DNA from: Providencia alcalifaciens
Lineage (GTDB): Bacteria; Pseudomonadota; Gammaproteobacteria; Enterobacterales; Enterobacteriaceae
Length of the DNA: 64,000 bases
Assembly (NCBI RefSeq): GCF_915403165.1
Contig: NZ_OU659204.1
Coordinates: forward strand, 2,914,001 to 2,978,000
Direction: 5' to 3'
Part shown: positions 52,674 to 62,386 of the stretch, piece by piece
Layout: every line of letters starts with the position of its first letter
Numbering within the stretch: position 1 is the first letter of the stretch
Translations under genes and position numbers: made by a program
The notes under the pieces: generated by a model
The model's database searches: none
The model's input: the letters and a program-made list of their open reading frames with translations, nothing else
Told to the model about the DNA's origin: nothing

Positions 52674-52857
52674 AGAGCAGCTTAGGCTGCTCTCAGACCA
52701 TTGACAAACCATCAGGTTTGGAAATGGCTCTTTAAGGTTGTAAAATTAACGAGGAAAATCAATTTATTGATTTTCACCTGATAACACAAAGAGGGAAAAA
52801 CCACGCTTTTATCCCTCTTTGTCATCAACCTAAAGAGCAGCCTAGGCTGCTCTTTTT
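52674..52857 (+). other. Structured can-hpt intergenic region with five hairpins and a terminator
   Basis: Two near-identical hairpins bracket the segment: 52674-52693 (AGAGCAGC/GCTGCTCT) and a perfect 22-bp palindrome at 52833-52854 followed by T residues. Between them lie a nested stem (CCATT/AATGG with AAACC/GGTTT, 52698-52727), AAAATCAAT/ATTGATTTT (52755-52774) and a 10-bp stem ACAAAGAGGG/CCCTCTTTGT (52786-52822). The last palindrome is a good terminator for can. The density of stems suggests a processed 3' UTR or small RNA; this is inference. Confidence 0.6.
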
Positions 52858-52883
52858 ATTGCTAAGAATACAGTTTTAAAAAC

Positions 52884-53420
52884 TTACTCTTCCAGCAGAG
52901 TGACATGCCCAATATACGGCAGGTGGCGATACTGCTGCGCGTAGTCGATACCATAACCGACAACGAATTTATCTTCGATTGAATAACCAATCCACTCAAC
53001 CGGTACATCTACTTCACGGCGAGAAGGCTTATCCAACAGAGTGCAAATTGCCACAGATGCAGGCTCACGCAGGCCAAAAATTTCACGGACTTTATTTAAC
53101 GTGTTACCTGAGTCAATAATATCTTCCACGATCAGCACATGCTTACCGCGAATATCTTCATCTAAGTCTTTCACGATTTTCACATCACGGCTTGATGTCA
53201 TTGCATTGCCGTAGCTTGATACGGTCATGAAATCAACTTCATGAGGTACGGTGATTTTACGGCATAAATCCGCCATAAAAATGAAAGAGCCTTTTAACAG
53301 ACCAACCAGCACTAAATCACCTTGTTTGTCTTGGTAATGAGCACTAATGCTGTCTGCTAATTCACTGATTCTTTGAGCAATCTCTTCTTCAGAGATCATT
53401 ACATCCAGAGTATGTTTCAT
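52884..53420 (-). CDS. hpt: Hypoxanthine phosphoribosyltransferase
   Basis: Purine salvage: converts hypoxanthine (and guanine) plus PRPP to IMP (GMP). 178 aa from the second of two adjacent ATGs (53420), matching the E. coli start MKHT. The PRPP-binding motif is [27 protein letters not shown] and [18 protein letters not shown] are family blocks. Converges with can. Confidence 0.97.
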   Translation of the reverse strand: MKHTLDVMISEEEIAQRISELADSISAHYQDKQGDLVLVGLLKGSFIFMADLCRKITVPHEVDFMTVSSYGNAMTSSRDVKIVKDLDEDIRGKHVLIVEDIIDSGNTLNKVREIFGLREPASVAICTLLDKPSRREVDVPVEWIGYSIEDKFVVGYGIDYAQQYRHLPYIGHVTLLEE

Positions 53421-53535
53421 CATCTATTACGCATGTATGGGAAAGGAAAGCGCGTAATTTTAACATAAGCCACACAAAGACGCGATGACCAAAACAAATG
53501 GCAGTGACCACTTAGCCGCTGCCACATTAGCAATC

Positions 53536-55200
53536 TTAACTAACCGTAAAGCCCATCATCATGCCGGTATCTTCATGCTCCAGTAAATGACAGTGTGCCA
53601 TATAAGGGTGCTGCGGCGTCGCAGTATGTTTGAATTCCACTAATACTTCGCTCACTTGGCCTTCCACTTTCACAATGTCTTTCCAGCCTTGGCGATGCGG
53701 TTCAACCGGACGACCATTTTCTTTGAGGATCCTAAAACGCGTTCCGTGAACATGGAATGGGTGCAACATCATATCGCCACGCCCTGAAATCACCCAAACC
53801 TCTTGCTGATTTAGCGGCGTATTAAACGCAGGATGGGTCATTGAGAAAACCTGCCCATTGATGGTATTCGCATTATGAATATCCAGATCACCCGAGCCCA
53901 TACCGCAATGACCGCCACTGTTTTGCGTGCCGGCCGCCATTTTGCCATGCGCCATATTGCTGTTATTCATATTTCCATGGTTCATGTTTCCATTCCCCAT
54001 ATTGCCACCATTCATATTGGAATGATCCATATTCCTCATCATACCGCCATGACCGCCCATGCTACCCATCGCCTGTGGACCATATTTTTCACGCAGCATC
54101 ATCATGCCTTGCATATCCAAACGCATATCCATCATCAAATGGAATTTACGGCGATTTAGCCCCGTCAGTGAAGGAATGGCTGCAATTGTGGCTAATTGCT
54201 CAGGTAATTTTCCAGCGCTCGCACTCAAGGTCGTTTCAATACGTAAAACAGGCAGTGGTTGATCGAATGGCGCGATGGTCATCCCCATTTGGCCAACAGG
54301 TAGAGTGACAAGGTCGAAGGAGCGACCATCTGAGGCATCAATCAATACTTCAAAACGCTCGCCCATTAAAATCGGTAATTCAGTTAATGCAATAGGCTCA
54401 GCCAGCAATCCACCATCACTGCCCACCACATACATTTTTCGTCCATCACTGGTCGATACGTTCAAACTACGTGCGTTACAACCGTTTAATAAACGCAGGC
54501 GGATCCAGCCTTTCGGCGCAACATGTTTAGGATAAACCGCTCCGTTGGTCAGCATCATATCCCCAAACCAACCCACAGCTGCGCTCATCACATCCAGTTG
54601 ATAATCAATTTGCCCATCATCTTTTAAGCGCTTATCTTGCAGAATAACGGGAATATCATCGACGCCCCACTCACTCGGTAAGCCATATTTTTGGCTATCT
54701 TCATCTTTAACCAGTACTAATCCCGCTAACCCCATCGCCACTTGGTAACCCGTTTTTCCGTGAGTATGAGGGTGGAACCAGCAAGTGGCTTCAGGTTGGT
54801 TGAGGGTAAAATTGACTTTACGGCTAGCCCCGGGAGCGATAATCGCTTGAGGCCCACCATCTTGCTCGCCGGAAATTTCCAGTCCATGCCAGTGTACGGT
54901 TGTCTCTTCGGGTAATTGGTTGGTGATATTAATGTTCACTGACTGCCCATTTTTCAGGCTAAGTGCAGGGCCCAATAAATCGCCGTTATATCCCCACGTC
55001 GTAGTTTTCTTGCCCGGTACAAACTGTGAAATACCTTGCTTGATGGCGATTTGAATATTCCCTTGTGCATCCGGTTCTACAAGTGGTGGAATAGCCAATG
55101 TGGGATAATTCCCGGCAGCAACAGCCATGCGGCTCCAAACTGGTAGTGCGCTCGCGGCATAAGCGATAGCACTCAGCTTCAGAAAATCACGACGTAACAT
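53536..55200 (-). CDS. cueO: Multicopper oxidase CueO
   Basis: Periplasmic cuprous oxidase giving copper tolerance. 554 aa. A twin-arginine signal ([18 protein letters not shown]) exports it folded. Copper sites: HWHGLEISG and WFHPHTHG in the first domain; [10 protein letters not shown] and [15 protein letters not shown] (type 1 copper Cys with His and Met) near the C-terminus. A Met/His/Asn-rich insert at about residues 378-430 (repeats of the form [12 protein letters not shown]) is the CueO substrate-Cu(I) region. A CueR-type promoter lies upstream. Confidence 0.96.
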   Translation of the reverse strand: MLRRDFLKLSAIAYAASALPVWSRMAVAAGNYPTLAIPPLVEPDAQGNIQIAIKQGISQFVPGKKTTTWGYNGDLLGPALSLKNGQSVNINITNQLPEETTVHWHGLEISGEQDGGPQAIIAPGASRKVNFTLNQPEATCWFHPHTHGKTGYQVAMGLAGLVLVKDEDSQKYGLPSEWGVDDIPVILQDKRLKDDGQIDYQLDVMSAAVGWFGDMMLTNGAVYPKHVAPKGWIRLRLLNGCNARSLNVSTSDGRKMYVVGSDGGLLAEPIALTELPILMGERFEVLIDASDGRSFDLVTLPVGQMGMTIAPFDQPLPVLRIETTLSASAGKLPEQLATIAAIPSLTGLNRRKFHLMMDMRLDMQGMMMLREKYGPQAMGSMGGHGGMMRNMDHSNMNGGNMGNGNMNHGNMNNSNMAHGKMAAGTQNSGGHCGMGSGDLDIHNANTINGQVFSMTHPAFNTPLNQQEVWVISGRGDMMLHPFHVHGTRFRILKENGRPVEPHRQGWKDIVKVEGQVSEVLVEFKHTATPQHPYMAHCHLLEHEDTGMMMGFTVS

Positions 55201-55530
55201 AGATAACCTTCCTTTTATTTATCAAAATCAACAATCAGTGAGCACGGTATGACAAGTCTGAAATTGCCCTTGCCAAGCAAAACGTGGTTTAATGATTGGG
55301 ATGATAAAGCTTCCCCTTACAGGAAGGTCAATAAATCCATGCATCTAATATGGGTTTATTACATAGATTTAAGAAAGTTAGAATTGACTAACGAATCTAT
55401 ACACAAAATAATCTAAAGTGCTTAGTATCTATAGAGTACATCGTAGCCATAAAGAAATCAGGCAACTTGATGTAATGCGAGTATGTTCTTATGCTAATGT
55501 TACTTGACATAAAAACCAGATGAATATCGA
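55201..55530. other. Divergent intergenic region cueO-yacC
   Basis: 330 bases. The left part holds the CueR-type cueO promoter described separately. The right part, AT-rich at 55340-55510, must hold the yacC promoter; I could not define it. No ORF or repeat seen. Confidence 0.5.
55301..55331 (-). promoter_or_regulatory. cueO: CueR-type promoter of cueO
   Basis: On the minus strand TTGACC (-35, 55331-55326) and TATCAT (-10, 55306-55301) are separated by 19 bp, the long spacer typical of MerR-family promoters. A dyad fills the spacer: ACCTTCC (55328-55322) and GGAAGCT (55314-55308), close to the CueR consensus. Position 100 bases before the cueO ATG fits copper-induced control by CueR (gene not in window). 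Confidence 0.88.
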
Positions 55531-55878
55531 ATGCAAAAATTTATATTGATGTCATGCTTAATGATGCTTTTGGGGCTAACCAATACCGCCAAAGCACTCT
55601 CTACCAATGAAGCTGAAGACCTCGCTGATCTGACCGCTGTGTTTATTTATTTAAAATATGATTGCGGCTATTCCCAAATTCCTGACAGAGAAATTGAGCG
55701 CGCCATTGTTTACTTTGCGAAAAGTAATAAATGGGACTTGGGAAACTACAACTCAGATAAAATGAGCAAGCTGAATAAAGAAAGCTACGATGATTTAAAA
55801 GGTATTCCACTGACTCAAGAGTTTAAATGTCAATCTTTGGCGAGAGACTCTTTAGGGCTATTTGCTTACGTAAAATAA
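55531..55878 (+). CDS. yacC: YacC family protein (pilotin-like)
   Basis: 115 aa, the same length as E. coli YacC and plainly homologous: TNEAEDLADLTAVFIYLKYDCGY, AIVYFAKSNKWDLGNY and LARDSLGLFAYVK. An N-terminal signal peptide (LMSCLMMLLGLTNTAKA) points to the periplasm. Two Cys (in YDCGY and EFKCQS) could form a disulfide. The family resembles PulS/OutS pilotins; its role in E. coli is unknown. In E. coli it also lies near cueO. Confidence 0.92.
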   Translation: MQKFILMSCLMMLLGLTNTAKALSTNEAEDLADLTAVFIYLKYDCGYSQIPDREIERAIVYFAKSNKWDLGNYNSDKMSKLNKESYDDLKGIPLTQEFKCQSLARDSLGLFAYVK

Positions 55879-55942
55879 ACCTAAAATCCCTACGGAAACA
55901 TGTCGATATCCCTTATAATCCACATCGATACATGTTTCCTTC

Positions 55943-56983
55943 TTATCCCTCTTTCTTCCCTTTTCTCTCCTGCCAAAACAGAACTACCGATGGAATAGTT
56001 TGGATAATCACCATCCGAATAATATGGTTAGACATCACAAAGCCCGCATCCAAATTCATCGTTATTGCAGCAAAAGTCATGGCTTCCATACTTCCCGGTG
56101 CCCAAGCCAACAATAGCACCGCAATATCATACCCCGTCATCCACGCAGCAAACACCGTGATCAAAAAGGTCAAAATAATATTGATGATCACCACTTGGGC
56201 TGAAGAGTAAATGTTTTTTATCAGGGCAGATAGCGGGAACACAATGAAATGATTACCGATATTCATCCCAATTAAAACCATGCTCAACTCAGTCAGCATC
56301 AATGGGAAATGGAGCTGAACATCAATCCAACCTTGAATTAACGTTGCCGCCCCGAGGGACGTTAACATAAAAGGAGCCGGTACTCGGAGGCGTTGCAAAA
56401 ACATCCCGACCACCACACCCACCGTCACAATCACCAATAACCAGAACGTGGATTCGAGCGTTAACGTTGGCCATTCAATTAGCGGCTGAGGATCACCCTC
56501 ACTTCCTACCACCAAGCCTGCCAATAAAATAAGAATAATCAAACGAATAGTATGGGATATAACAATTTTTTGCGGCGGAGTATGAGTATGATCCGTTAAG
56601 GCAAGGATAGCCGCCATCGCTCCCGGCACCGAGCCTAACATCGCTTCCTGTTTTGTCCACCCTACCTTGCGGTGAAACCAGAAAAAACTAAATGAAAACT
56701 GTACGGCTAAACAGGCCACCAGCATCAATAGCAGTAACAATAAGTTATCTGTATCCTTCAGCGACACTTGATTAAACATCAACCCTACAGAGGTTCCGAG
56801 TGTCACTTGAACAAAGGTAATGGTGTGTTTAGGGATAGGGAATGAGAAACCAAGACGATGGAAAATGATAATGGCGATAATCGGACCGAACATCAACGCT
56901 AAGGGAATGCCGATATAAGTGAGTGCGCCGCCAACAATGGCACAAAGAATGATCCCAACACTCATTTTTATCAGCTTTATCAT
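55943..56983 (-). CDS. AbrB-family (ammonia monooxygenase-like) membrane protein
   Basis: 346 aa with about ten hydrophobic segments and two related halves, each with the repeat-type motif seen in the AbrB/AmoA-like membrane family (GSVPGAMAAILAL in the first half, AWAPGSMEAMTFAA in the second). The family is often annotated as AbrB transcriptional regulators or putative ammonia monooxygenases, but the sequence is that of an integral membrane protein, probably a transporter. Function unknown. The TetR gene lies upstream on the same strand, 191 bases away. Confidence 0.85.
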   Translation of the reverse strand: MIKLIKMSVGIILCAIVGGALTYIGIPLALMFGPIIAIIIFHRLGFSFPIPKHTITFVQVTLGTSVGLMFNQVSLKDTDNLLLLLLMLVACLAVQFSFSFFWFHRKVGWTKQEAMLGSVPGAMAAILALTDHTHTPPQKIVISHTIRLIILILLAGLVVGSEGDPQPLIEWPTLTLESTFWLLVIVTVGVVVGMFLQRLRVPAPFMLTSLGAATLIQGWIDVQLHFPLMLTELSMVLIGMNIGNHFIVFPLSALIKNIYSSAQVVIINIILTFLITVFAAWMTGYDIAVLLLAWAPGSMEAMTFAAITMNLDAGFVMSNHIIRMVIIQTIPSVVLFWQERKGKKEG

Positions 56984-57174
56984 CGGACAGTAACCATTGA
57001 TATAATTAATTATATGATCAAGTTATATCACAATCATTCAAGATCATAAGGCTAAGAATGCTGAAATGCTCATCATGTCTGTTTTTCGTGAAGGTTTAAC
57101 CGATAATCCTACGTGGTGCATAAAATCCCCCTATAGACAGGAGGATATTAGGCGAATTTGAGAGGGGTAAATGT

Positions 57175-57813
57175 CTATGGCTTTTCAATCTGCTGCTTAT
57201 CCTCAGTCGCTTGATTAATAATGGCTTTTGCCATCCACTGTGCAATTTCAGTGACCTGATCGTTATCCAATTTCCAGATATCTTTTAATACCAAGAAAAT
57301 TTCTGAACCGTAGATCACGGAAAATGCTTTGATTACTTTATCAATGACTTCATTTGGGAACTCAGATTTCATCGGTGATGTGACCATCGCCAAAATATCT
57401 TTACGATTACCGCGCTCTAATCGTTTCTCTTCGGGTTCCGGTGAAGGTGATGAACGCCCTAACGCCCACTGTTGAAGTGATGTTTGTAACGCCGCACGCA
57501 AAACCCCTTCGTGAGCAAACATACGCGGGAACGCATAACGTAACAGCTCATCGATCCGCTCTTCTGTTTTTTCGCTTTGCGGTTTCCACGTCAAAATAGG
57601 GCCGAGGCTAACATTCACTGTCGCGGCAATCAGATCACTTTGCGTTGGAAAATAACGATACGCCGTCGCACGCGAAACGCCCGCTTCCATCGCTAACTCA
57701 GACACTGACGGCATTGCCCCTTTTTCAAATAGCTCAACGGCCGTTGACACGAGTAAGTTATAGGTACGTTTGCGCGTTCCTTTGTAGTCTGGCATGAGAT
57801 GGCTCAGTGGCAT
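57175..57813 (-). CDS. TetR/AcrR-family transcriptional regulator
   Basis: 212 aa. The N-terminal helix-turn-helix is clear: SVSELAMEAGVSRATAYRYFPTQSDLIAATV at residues 38-69 (shown in part: AGVSRATAYRYFPTQ). The C-terminal ligand domain is not recognisable. AAGGA lies 8 bases before the ATG. It is divergent from the UPF0261/PEP-hydrolase operon, whose promoter has two 20-bp palindromes, so it is the likely repressor of that operon. Ligand unknown. Confidence 0.92.
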   Translation of the reverse strand: MPLSHLMPDYKGTRKRTYNLLVSTAVELFEKGAMPSVSELAMEAGVSRATAYRYFPTQSDLIAATVNVSLGPILTWKPQSEKTEERIDELLRYAFPRMFAHEGVLRAALQTSLQQWALGRSSPSPEPEEKRLERGNRKDILAMVTSPMKSEFPNEVIDKVIKAFSVIYGSEIFLVLKDIWKLDNDQVTEIAQWMAKAIINQATEDKQQIEKP

Positions 57814-58216
57814 GTCTTTATCCTTAAAATCGCCTTTCTATGAGTGTAGACAATATCTTTCACAGTACATATTCGCCGATAAGCATTCTTAATCATCTGA
57901 CGAGTATGTTGTGTGCTCGCTTTCGAAATTACGCTATAAATACAGCACGGTAAATCATTATATTTAAATATTCATAGACAAAAACCATTACTCTGATTTC
58001 ACTATTTTATGATAACCACTCTATTTATAATGTTTTATCAACAAGATACAAATCATCATCTAAATATCGGAACAGATAACACCAAAAATGAGACCACAGT
58101 CTCATTGTTGACTTATCGTAAATGATACTATAGTCTCATTGAGATGAAAAATTCAACATACCCTACACATATTTAAGTAACCAAACAACGTTACATAAAA
58201 AACAAAGGATTTTTCT
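57814..58216. other. Divergent promoter region, tetR / UPF0261 operon
   Basis: About 400 bases, AT-rich, no ORF. The right half carries two palindromic operators described separately. The left half should hold the tetR promoter; I see no matching palindrome there. Confidence 0.6.
58087..58140 (+). promoter_or_regulatory. Two 20-bp palindromic operators over a promoter
   Basis: AATGAGACCACAGTCTCATT (58087-58106) is a perfect palindrome with 8-bp arms and a 4-bp centre. AATGATACTATAGTCTCATT (58121-58140) is the same with one arm mismatch. Their starts are 34 bp apart. A -35-like TTGTTG (58105-58110) and a -10-like TATAGT (58129-58134), 18 bp apart, overlap the two sites, so a bound dimer would block RNA polymerase. 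Likely target of the adjacent TetR protein. Confidence 0.8.
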
Positions 58217-59437
58217 ATGCAAAAACATCAGGGTTTTATTTATGTCGCAAGTACCCTAGACACAAAAAGCGCTGAACTTTTTTATGTCAGTGACTTAATA
58301 AAAAATGCAGGGCTTGCTGTACGTACCGTTGATTTGAGTACTCAGCCATCATTATTAGAAAAAAATGCTGATGTCACCGCCCAAATGGTTGCCAGTTTCC
58401 ACCCTCAAGGTGCTGGTGCCATTTTCTGCGGGGATCGCGGGAAAGCGATAGAAGCGATGGCGCAAGCCTTCAGCATCTATCTTGCTGCACAAACTGACGT
58501 CGCCGCAATACTTGGGCTAGGCGGCTCAGGGGGTACGGCACTGATTACACCAGCAATGCAAATTTTACCTGTCGGTGTGCCAAAACTTATGGTCTCCACC
58601 ATGGCTTCGGGAGATATTTCCGGGTATATCGGCGCGAGCGATATCTCCATGATGTACTCCGTCACGGATGTTTCTGGGCTCAATGTCATTTCACGTAAAG
58701 TCCTGAAAAATGCAGCCAACCAAATTGCCGGTGCAGTCTGGTTTGATAACGGTGAAAGCGATCCCGCTGAAAATAAACCCGCAATTGCCTTGACCATGTT
58801 TGGTGTCACCACACCTTGCGTCCAGCAATTGACTGCAAAATTAGAACACGACCATGACTGCCTTGTGTTCCATGCAACGGGAAGTGGCGGTAAAGCCATG
58901 GAAAAATTGATTGATAGCCGCTTATTAGATTCCGTTTTGGATATCACCACCACGGAAGTGTGCGACTACCTATTTGGTGGCGTGTTGGCTTGCGATGAAG
59001 ACCGCTTTGGTGCCATCGCACGAACTCAAACACCTTGCGTATTATCTTGTGGTGCATTGGACATGGTGAACTTTGGCCGCCCTTCCACCGTGCCAGAACA
59101 GTATAAAGATAGACAGTTTTATCACCATAATGCCCAAGTCACACTGATGAGAACGACCATAGAAGAAAACCGTCAGATGGGGCATTGGATAGCAGAAAAG
59201 CTGAATGCTTGTGAGGGCGAAATTCGCTTTATTATCCCAACAGCCGGTTTTTCCGCATTAGACATCGACGGCGCACCATTTTGGGATCCGCAGGCAGACC
59301 AAGCCTTTATCGACGCATTAACACAGCACTTAGTCACAACAGAAAAACGACAATTAATATTAAGCCCGCATCACATTAATTCATCAGAGTTCTGTGATCA
59401 GGTTATTGAATTACACCAGGAAATAGTAAACAAGTAG
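58217..59437 (+). CDS. Tm-1-like ATP-binding domain protein (UPF0261)
   Basis: 406 aa, full length for the bacterial UPF0261 family, related to the plant virus-resistance protein Tm-1. Visible: the N-terminal block [16 protein letters not shown], the Gly-rich nucleotide-binding-like [33 protein letters not shown], and [14 protein letters not shown] in the second half. Biochemical role unknown. It is followed after 10 bases by a PEP-hydrolase-family gene, a pairing that recurs in bacteria and in some fungal fusions. Probably repressed by the divergent TetR protein. Confidence 0.9.
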   Translation: MQKHQGFIYVASTLDTKSAELFYVSDLIKNAGLAVRTVDLSTQPSLLEKNADVTAQMVASFHPQGAGAIFCGDRGKAIEAMAQAFSIYLAAQTDVAAILGLGGSGGTALITPAMQILPVGVPKLMVSTMASGDISGYIGASDISMMYSVTDVSGLNVISRKVLKNAANQIAGAVWFDNGESDPAENKPAIALTMFGVTTPCVQQLTAKLEHDHDCLVFHATGSGGKAMEKLIDSRLLDSVLDITTTEVCDYLFGGVLACDEDRFGAIARTQTPCVLSCGALDMVNFGRPSTVPEQYKDRQFYHHNAQVTLMRTTIEENRQMGHWIAEKLNACEGEIRFIIPTAGFSALDIDGAPFWDPQADQAFIDALTQHLVTTEKRQLILSPHHINSSEFCDQVIELHQEIVNK

Positions 59438-59447
59438 AGGCTCATCA

Positions 59448-60275
59448 ATGAAACATAACCGCGAAGACTTACTGAAAAATTTCAGAGAGATGATTGCTCG
59501 TGGAGAACCCATCATTGGCGGTGGTGCAGGGACTGGTCTATCCGCTAAATGTGAAGAAGCCGGTGGCATCGACTTAATCGTTATTTATAATTCAGGTCGT
59601 TACCGTATGGCAGGACGCGGCTCTCTCGCCGGTCTGCTGGCTTATGGTAATGCTAACGAAATCGTGATGGATATGGCGAAAGAAGTTCTCCCTGTCGTGA
59701 AGCACACCCCTGTGCTTGCAGGGGTTAACGGTACCGACCCATTCTGCCAGTTCGATAAATTCCTTGATGATATCAAGGCGACTGGCTTTGCTGGGGTGCA
59801 AAACTTCCCAACCGTCGGGCTGATTGACGGTAACTTCCGTGCCAATTTAGAAGAAACAGGCATGGGCTACGGTTTAGAAGTCGATATGATCCGCATGGCA
59901 CATGAAAAAGGGTTATTAACCACGCCATACGTCTTTAGCCGTGAAGATGCCATTGCAATGGCGCAGGCCGGTGCAGATATTATTGTGCCACACATGGGCC
60001 TGACCACTGGCGGTAACATCGGTGCGGAAACCGCTGTCACACTGGCTGATTGCGTTGAACTTATCAATGATTGGGCGAAAGCCGCAAAATCTGTGCGTGA
60101 TGATGTGATTATTCTGTGCCACGGTGGCCCTATCGCCACGCCTGAAGATGCAGAATATATTTTAGCGCATTGCCCTGATTGCCACGGCTTCTACGGTGCA
60201 AGTTCCATGGAACGTTTACCGACAGAAGTGGCATTAAAAGAGACCACACAGCAATTTAAATCAATAACTCGCTAG
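59448..60275 (+). CDS. Phosphoenolpyruvate hydrolase-family TIM-barrel protein
   Basis: 275 aa, of the family often named TIM-barrel signal transduction protein or PEP hydrolase family. Motifs: [37 protein letters not shown] (begins at residue 22; shown as its key parts [11 protein letters not shown] and [10 protein letters not shown]), [17 protein letters not shown], and [12 protein letters not shown]. Substrate and reaction in this organism are not known. Second gene of the operon, coupled to the UPF0261 gene; a terminator follows. Confidence 0.9.
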   Translation: MKHNREDLLKNFREMIARGEPIIGGGAGTGLSAKCEEAGGIDLIVIYNSGRYRMAGRGSLAGLLAYGNANEIVMDMAKEVLPVVKHTPVLAGVNGTDPFCQFDKFLDDIKATGFAGVQNFPTVGLIDGNFRANLEETGMGYGLEVDMIRMAHEKGLLTTPYVFSREDAIAMAQAGADIIVPHMGLTTGGNIGAETAVTLADCVELINDWAKAAKSVRDDVIILCHGGPIATPEDAEYILAHCPDCHGFYGASSMERLPTEVALKETTQQFKSITR

Positions 60276-60323
60276 TTTTCATTCTGTATTTTTTTGTTTT
60301 ACTTTATTTTTGCCAACACCAGG

Positions 60324-60349
60324 ACGCCTACTTCGGTAGGCGTTTTTCT
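60324..60349 (+). terminator. Intrinsic terminator of the UPF0261 operon
   Basis: An 8-bp stem ACGCCTAC/GTAGGCGT with the stable TTCG tetraloop (60324-60343) runs into TTTTT. Confidence 0.92.
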
Positions 60350-60367
60350 TTCTATTTATTATTCAAC

Positions 60368-61129
60368 TTATTGGCTATCCACATCGCTCATTTGGTATTT
60401 TTTCTTTTTACGCAAACTCAGTAGCCCAAATAATGCAGGCAAGACAACAGGCAATGAAAAATAGAGCACACCAAATGCAAACGCCACATGCGGCTTTTCA
60501 GGGAACTCCCCGCCCGTACCGATAGAGTCTAAATAATGAATGGATTCCAGATACGCTGGCGTTAACCCGCCATATGGCACCATCCACGATAATAACAGCG
60601 CAGTAAAGATACTGAACATAAAGTTCATTGCCATTAAAGCGGAATAACCCATATTTTCTTGGCGTTCTTGGTCGGTTCGGCTGGTTAATCCAAATAGCAT
60701 CCGGTTTACGACGGTTGCACTGTAGAGATATAAAATTACTGGAGAGTCTCCCAACACTGACATATTAATGGCCAGTGCAAAAAGACCATAAACCAAGGCA
60801 AATCCTAATATCACAAAAAAATTCTTAAATACCGACATAAATACGCCGGAGTGCACCAAAATAAACTCGAATATGAGGATCAGCGTGAGGTTATAAATAA
60901 TCTCTACGCTATAATTTTCAGGGAAAAACCAAACTGAAATAATAAAACCCACATAGAATATTGAAAATCCATAATTTATCATTTTCGAAAAAGCACGGAT
61001 CACGCTAAATGAATTGTGGGTCTCTTTGACGCTTTTTACCGCTTTATTCTTAGGGAAAAAACTTGCCGATGAGGATTGACGCCCTTTATTTTTATTCGTA
61101 ACAGGTTTCTTTTCCTTTGGTGTTTCCAT
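60368..61129 (-). CDS. Unrecognised inner-membrane protein, 253 aa
   Basis: I do not recognise this family. The first ~45 residues are polar and basic (Lys/Asn/Ser-rich, cytoplasmic by the positive-inside rule). About six hydrophobic segments follow, roughly at residues 50-70, 76-97, 100-125, 128-145, 165-185 and 218-240. The C-terminal tail is basic then acidic (LRKKKKYQMSDVDSQ). A GTGGEF motif lies in a predicted loop near residue 207. GGAG is positioned before the ATG. It faces the PEP-hydrolase gene tail to tail and lies between it and ddh. It could be a small transporter or sensor. Confidence 0.75.
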   Translation of the reverse strand: METPKEKKPVTNKNKGRQSSSASFFPKNKAVKSVKETHNSFSVIRAFSKMINYGFSIFYVGFIISVWFFPENYSVEIIYNLTLILIFEFILVHSGVFMSVFKNFFVILGFALVYGLFALAINMSVLGDSPVILYLYSATVVNRMLFGLTSRTDQERQENMGYSALMAMNFMFSIFTALLLSWMVPYGGLTPAYLESIHYLDSIGTGGEFPEKPHVAFAFGVLYFSLPVVLPALFGLLSLRKKKKYQMSDVDSQ

Positions 61130-61296
61130 TCCATTTCTCCGTTGGCACTCGTTTACGCTTGTGTCGAAACAATCCTAAATAATGGCATTATTCTGAAGGG
61201 GAATAAAATAAAAAGTGAGGAGAGAAAATGGTACGCGATCACCATGTTATTCATCGCATAGCGTACCATTAAAATAAGCTCAGATTGAGATAAACA

Positions 61297-62193
61297 TTAA
61301 ACCAGTTTAGCGATTAAGTTATCTAAATCACCTTGCAGGAAGTTCACTGGTGGGATTTCAATGACGGTATAAGCACCCGCAAGCTGTTTCATCGTTGCCC
61401 GTGCGGCAGATACCATAAACTGCGACGTTAATGCAGGGTTATTGATGCGCATTGAGTATTCAAATAACTGATTGTGCGTCGCACCAGAAACCCCTTTATG
61501 GGTCATTTGGACTCCGTGCCCCACATCTTTCAATGCATCAATGCTATCTACTTGGCGAATATGGGTTTCATCGGAAGAGAAATAACTATCTTGCTTGATC
61601 CCACATACCACATCATCAAACTTTGCACCCGCTTCCAGCTCAACATACACCATACGGCGATGGACGCCAGTGCCTAGAGGAATGGTGACTGAAAGCGCAT
61701 CTTTCACGCCATCAACCGCTTTTGCAGCAACACTGTGCCCCATACTCATGCCTGGACCAAAGTTAGTATAAGTTACCCCTTTTGGTGCCATCGCTAGCAT
61801 CAGTGTACGCATGATGGAGTCAGAACCTGGATCCCAGCCTGCTGATACAATTGATACACTGTTATGTTTCTTCGCGACGCTATCAAGCTGGTGTTTTAAT
61901 GCCACGATATCAGCGTGCACATCGAAGCTATCTACGGTATTAATCCCTAAGCTTAAGATTTTCTCTGCTAAAGTTCCGATAGCTCTTGTCGGGGAACAAA
62001 GTAACGCAACATCCACGCCATCTAATTTTTCGATGTCATCAACCACTTTATATCCGGCTAATTCCGCTGGAATATCTTGGGTATTACGACGTACAATTCC
62101 GACTAATTCGAAATCATCAGCGGCTTGAACAGCTTCTAGTGCATAACGACCAATATTGCCGTAACCCACTATTGCTGTTTTAATTTTTGTCAT
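61297..62193 (-). CDS. ddh: meso-Diaminopimelate D-dehydrogenase
   Basis: NADP-dependent enzyme that converts tetrahydrodipicolinate plus ammonia to meso-diaminopimelate in one step (lysine and peptidoglycan precursor), or the reverse. 298 aa. The Rossmann motif is VGYGNIGRYALEA near residue 9; substrate-site blocks are DSFDVH, SAGWDPGSDSIMR, and GPGMSMGHSVAAKA. Most enterobacteria rely only on the succinylase route; a ddh is known from Proteus and Providencia-like organisms. Divergent from the MATE gene. Confidence 0.95.
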   Translation of the reverse strand: MTKIKTAIVGYGNIGRYALEAVQAADDFELVGIVRRNTQDIPAELAGYKVVDDIEKLDGVDVALLCSPTRAIGTLAEKILSLGINTVDSFDVHADIVALKHQLDSVAKKHNSVSIVSAGWDPGSDSIMRTLMLAMAPKGVTYTNFGPGMSMGHSVAAKAVDGVKDALSVTIPLGTGVHRRMVYVELEAGAKFDDVVCGIKQDSYFSSDETHIRQVDSIDALKDVGHGVQMTHKGVSGATHNQLFEYSMRINNPALTSQFMVSAARATMKQLAGAYTVIEIPPVNFLQGDLDNLIAKLV

Positions 62194-62386
62194 TGTGACT
62201 CCTCGGTCATTCTGATGTCATATTTCAAATACAAGATGCATATCAATAACAAATTTATATAGATTAAACAAAGCTTAATTACCTAAAAATTTCCGGCTTT
62301 TATTACTAGGTTACTTTATCAATTAGAGGTAGAATCCGAGCAAATCTCGTTCTTTTCTCTAATTTCAACGAATACAAAGGTTCTTA

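Noticed and set aside
53875..54159. Plus-strand His/Ile/Met-rich ORF within cueO
   Set aside because: It is the reverse frame of the Met/His-rich repeat of CueO; low complexity explains it.
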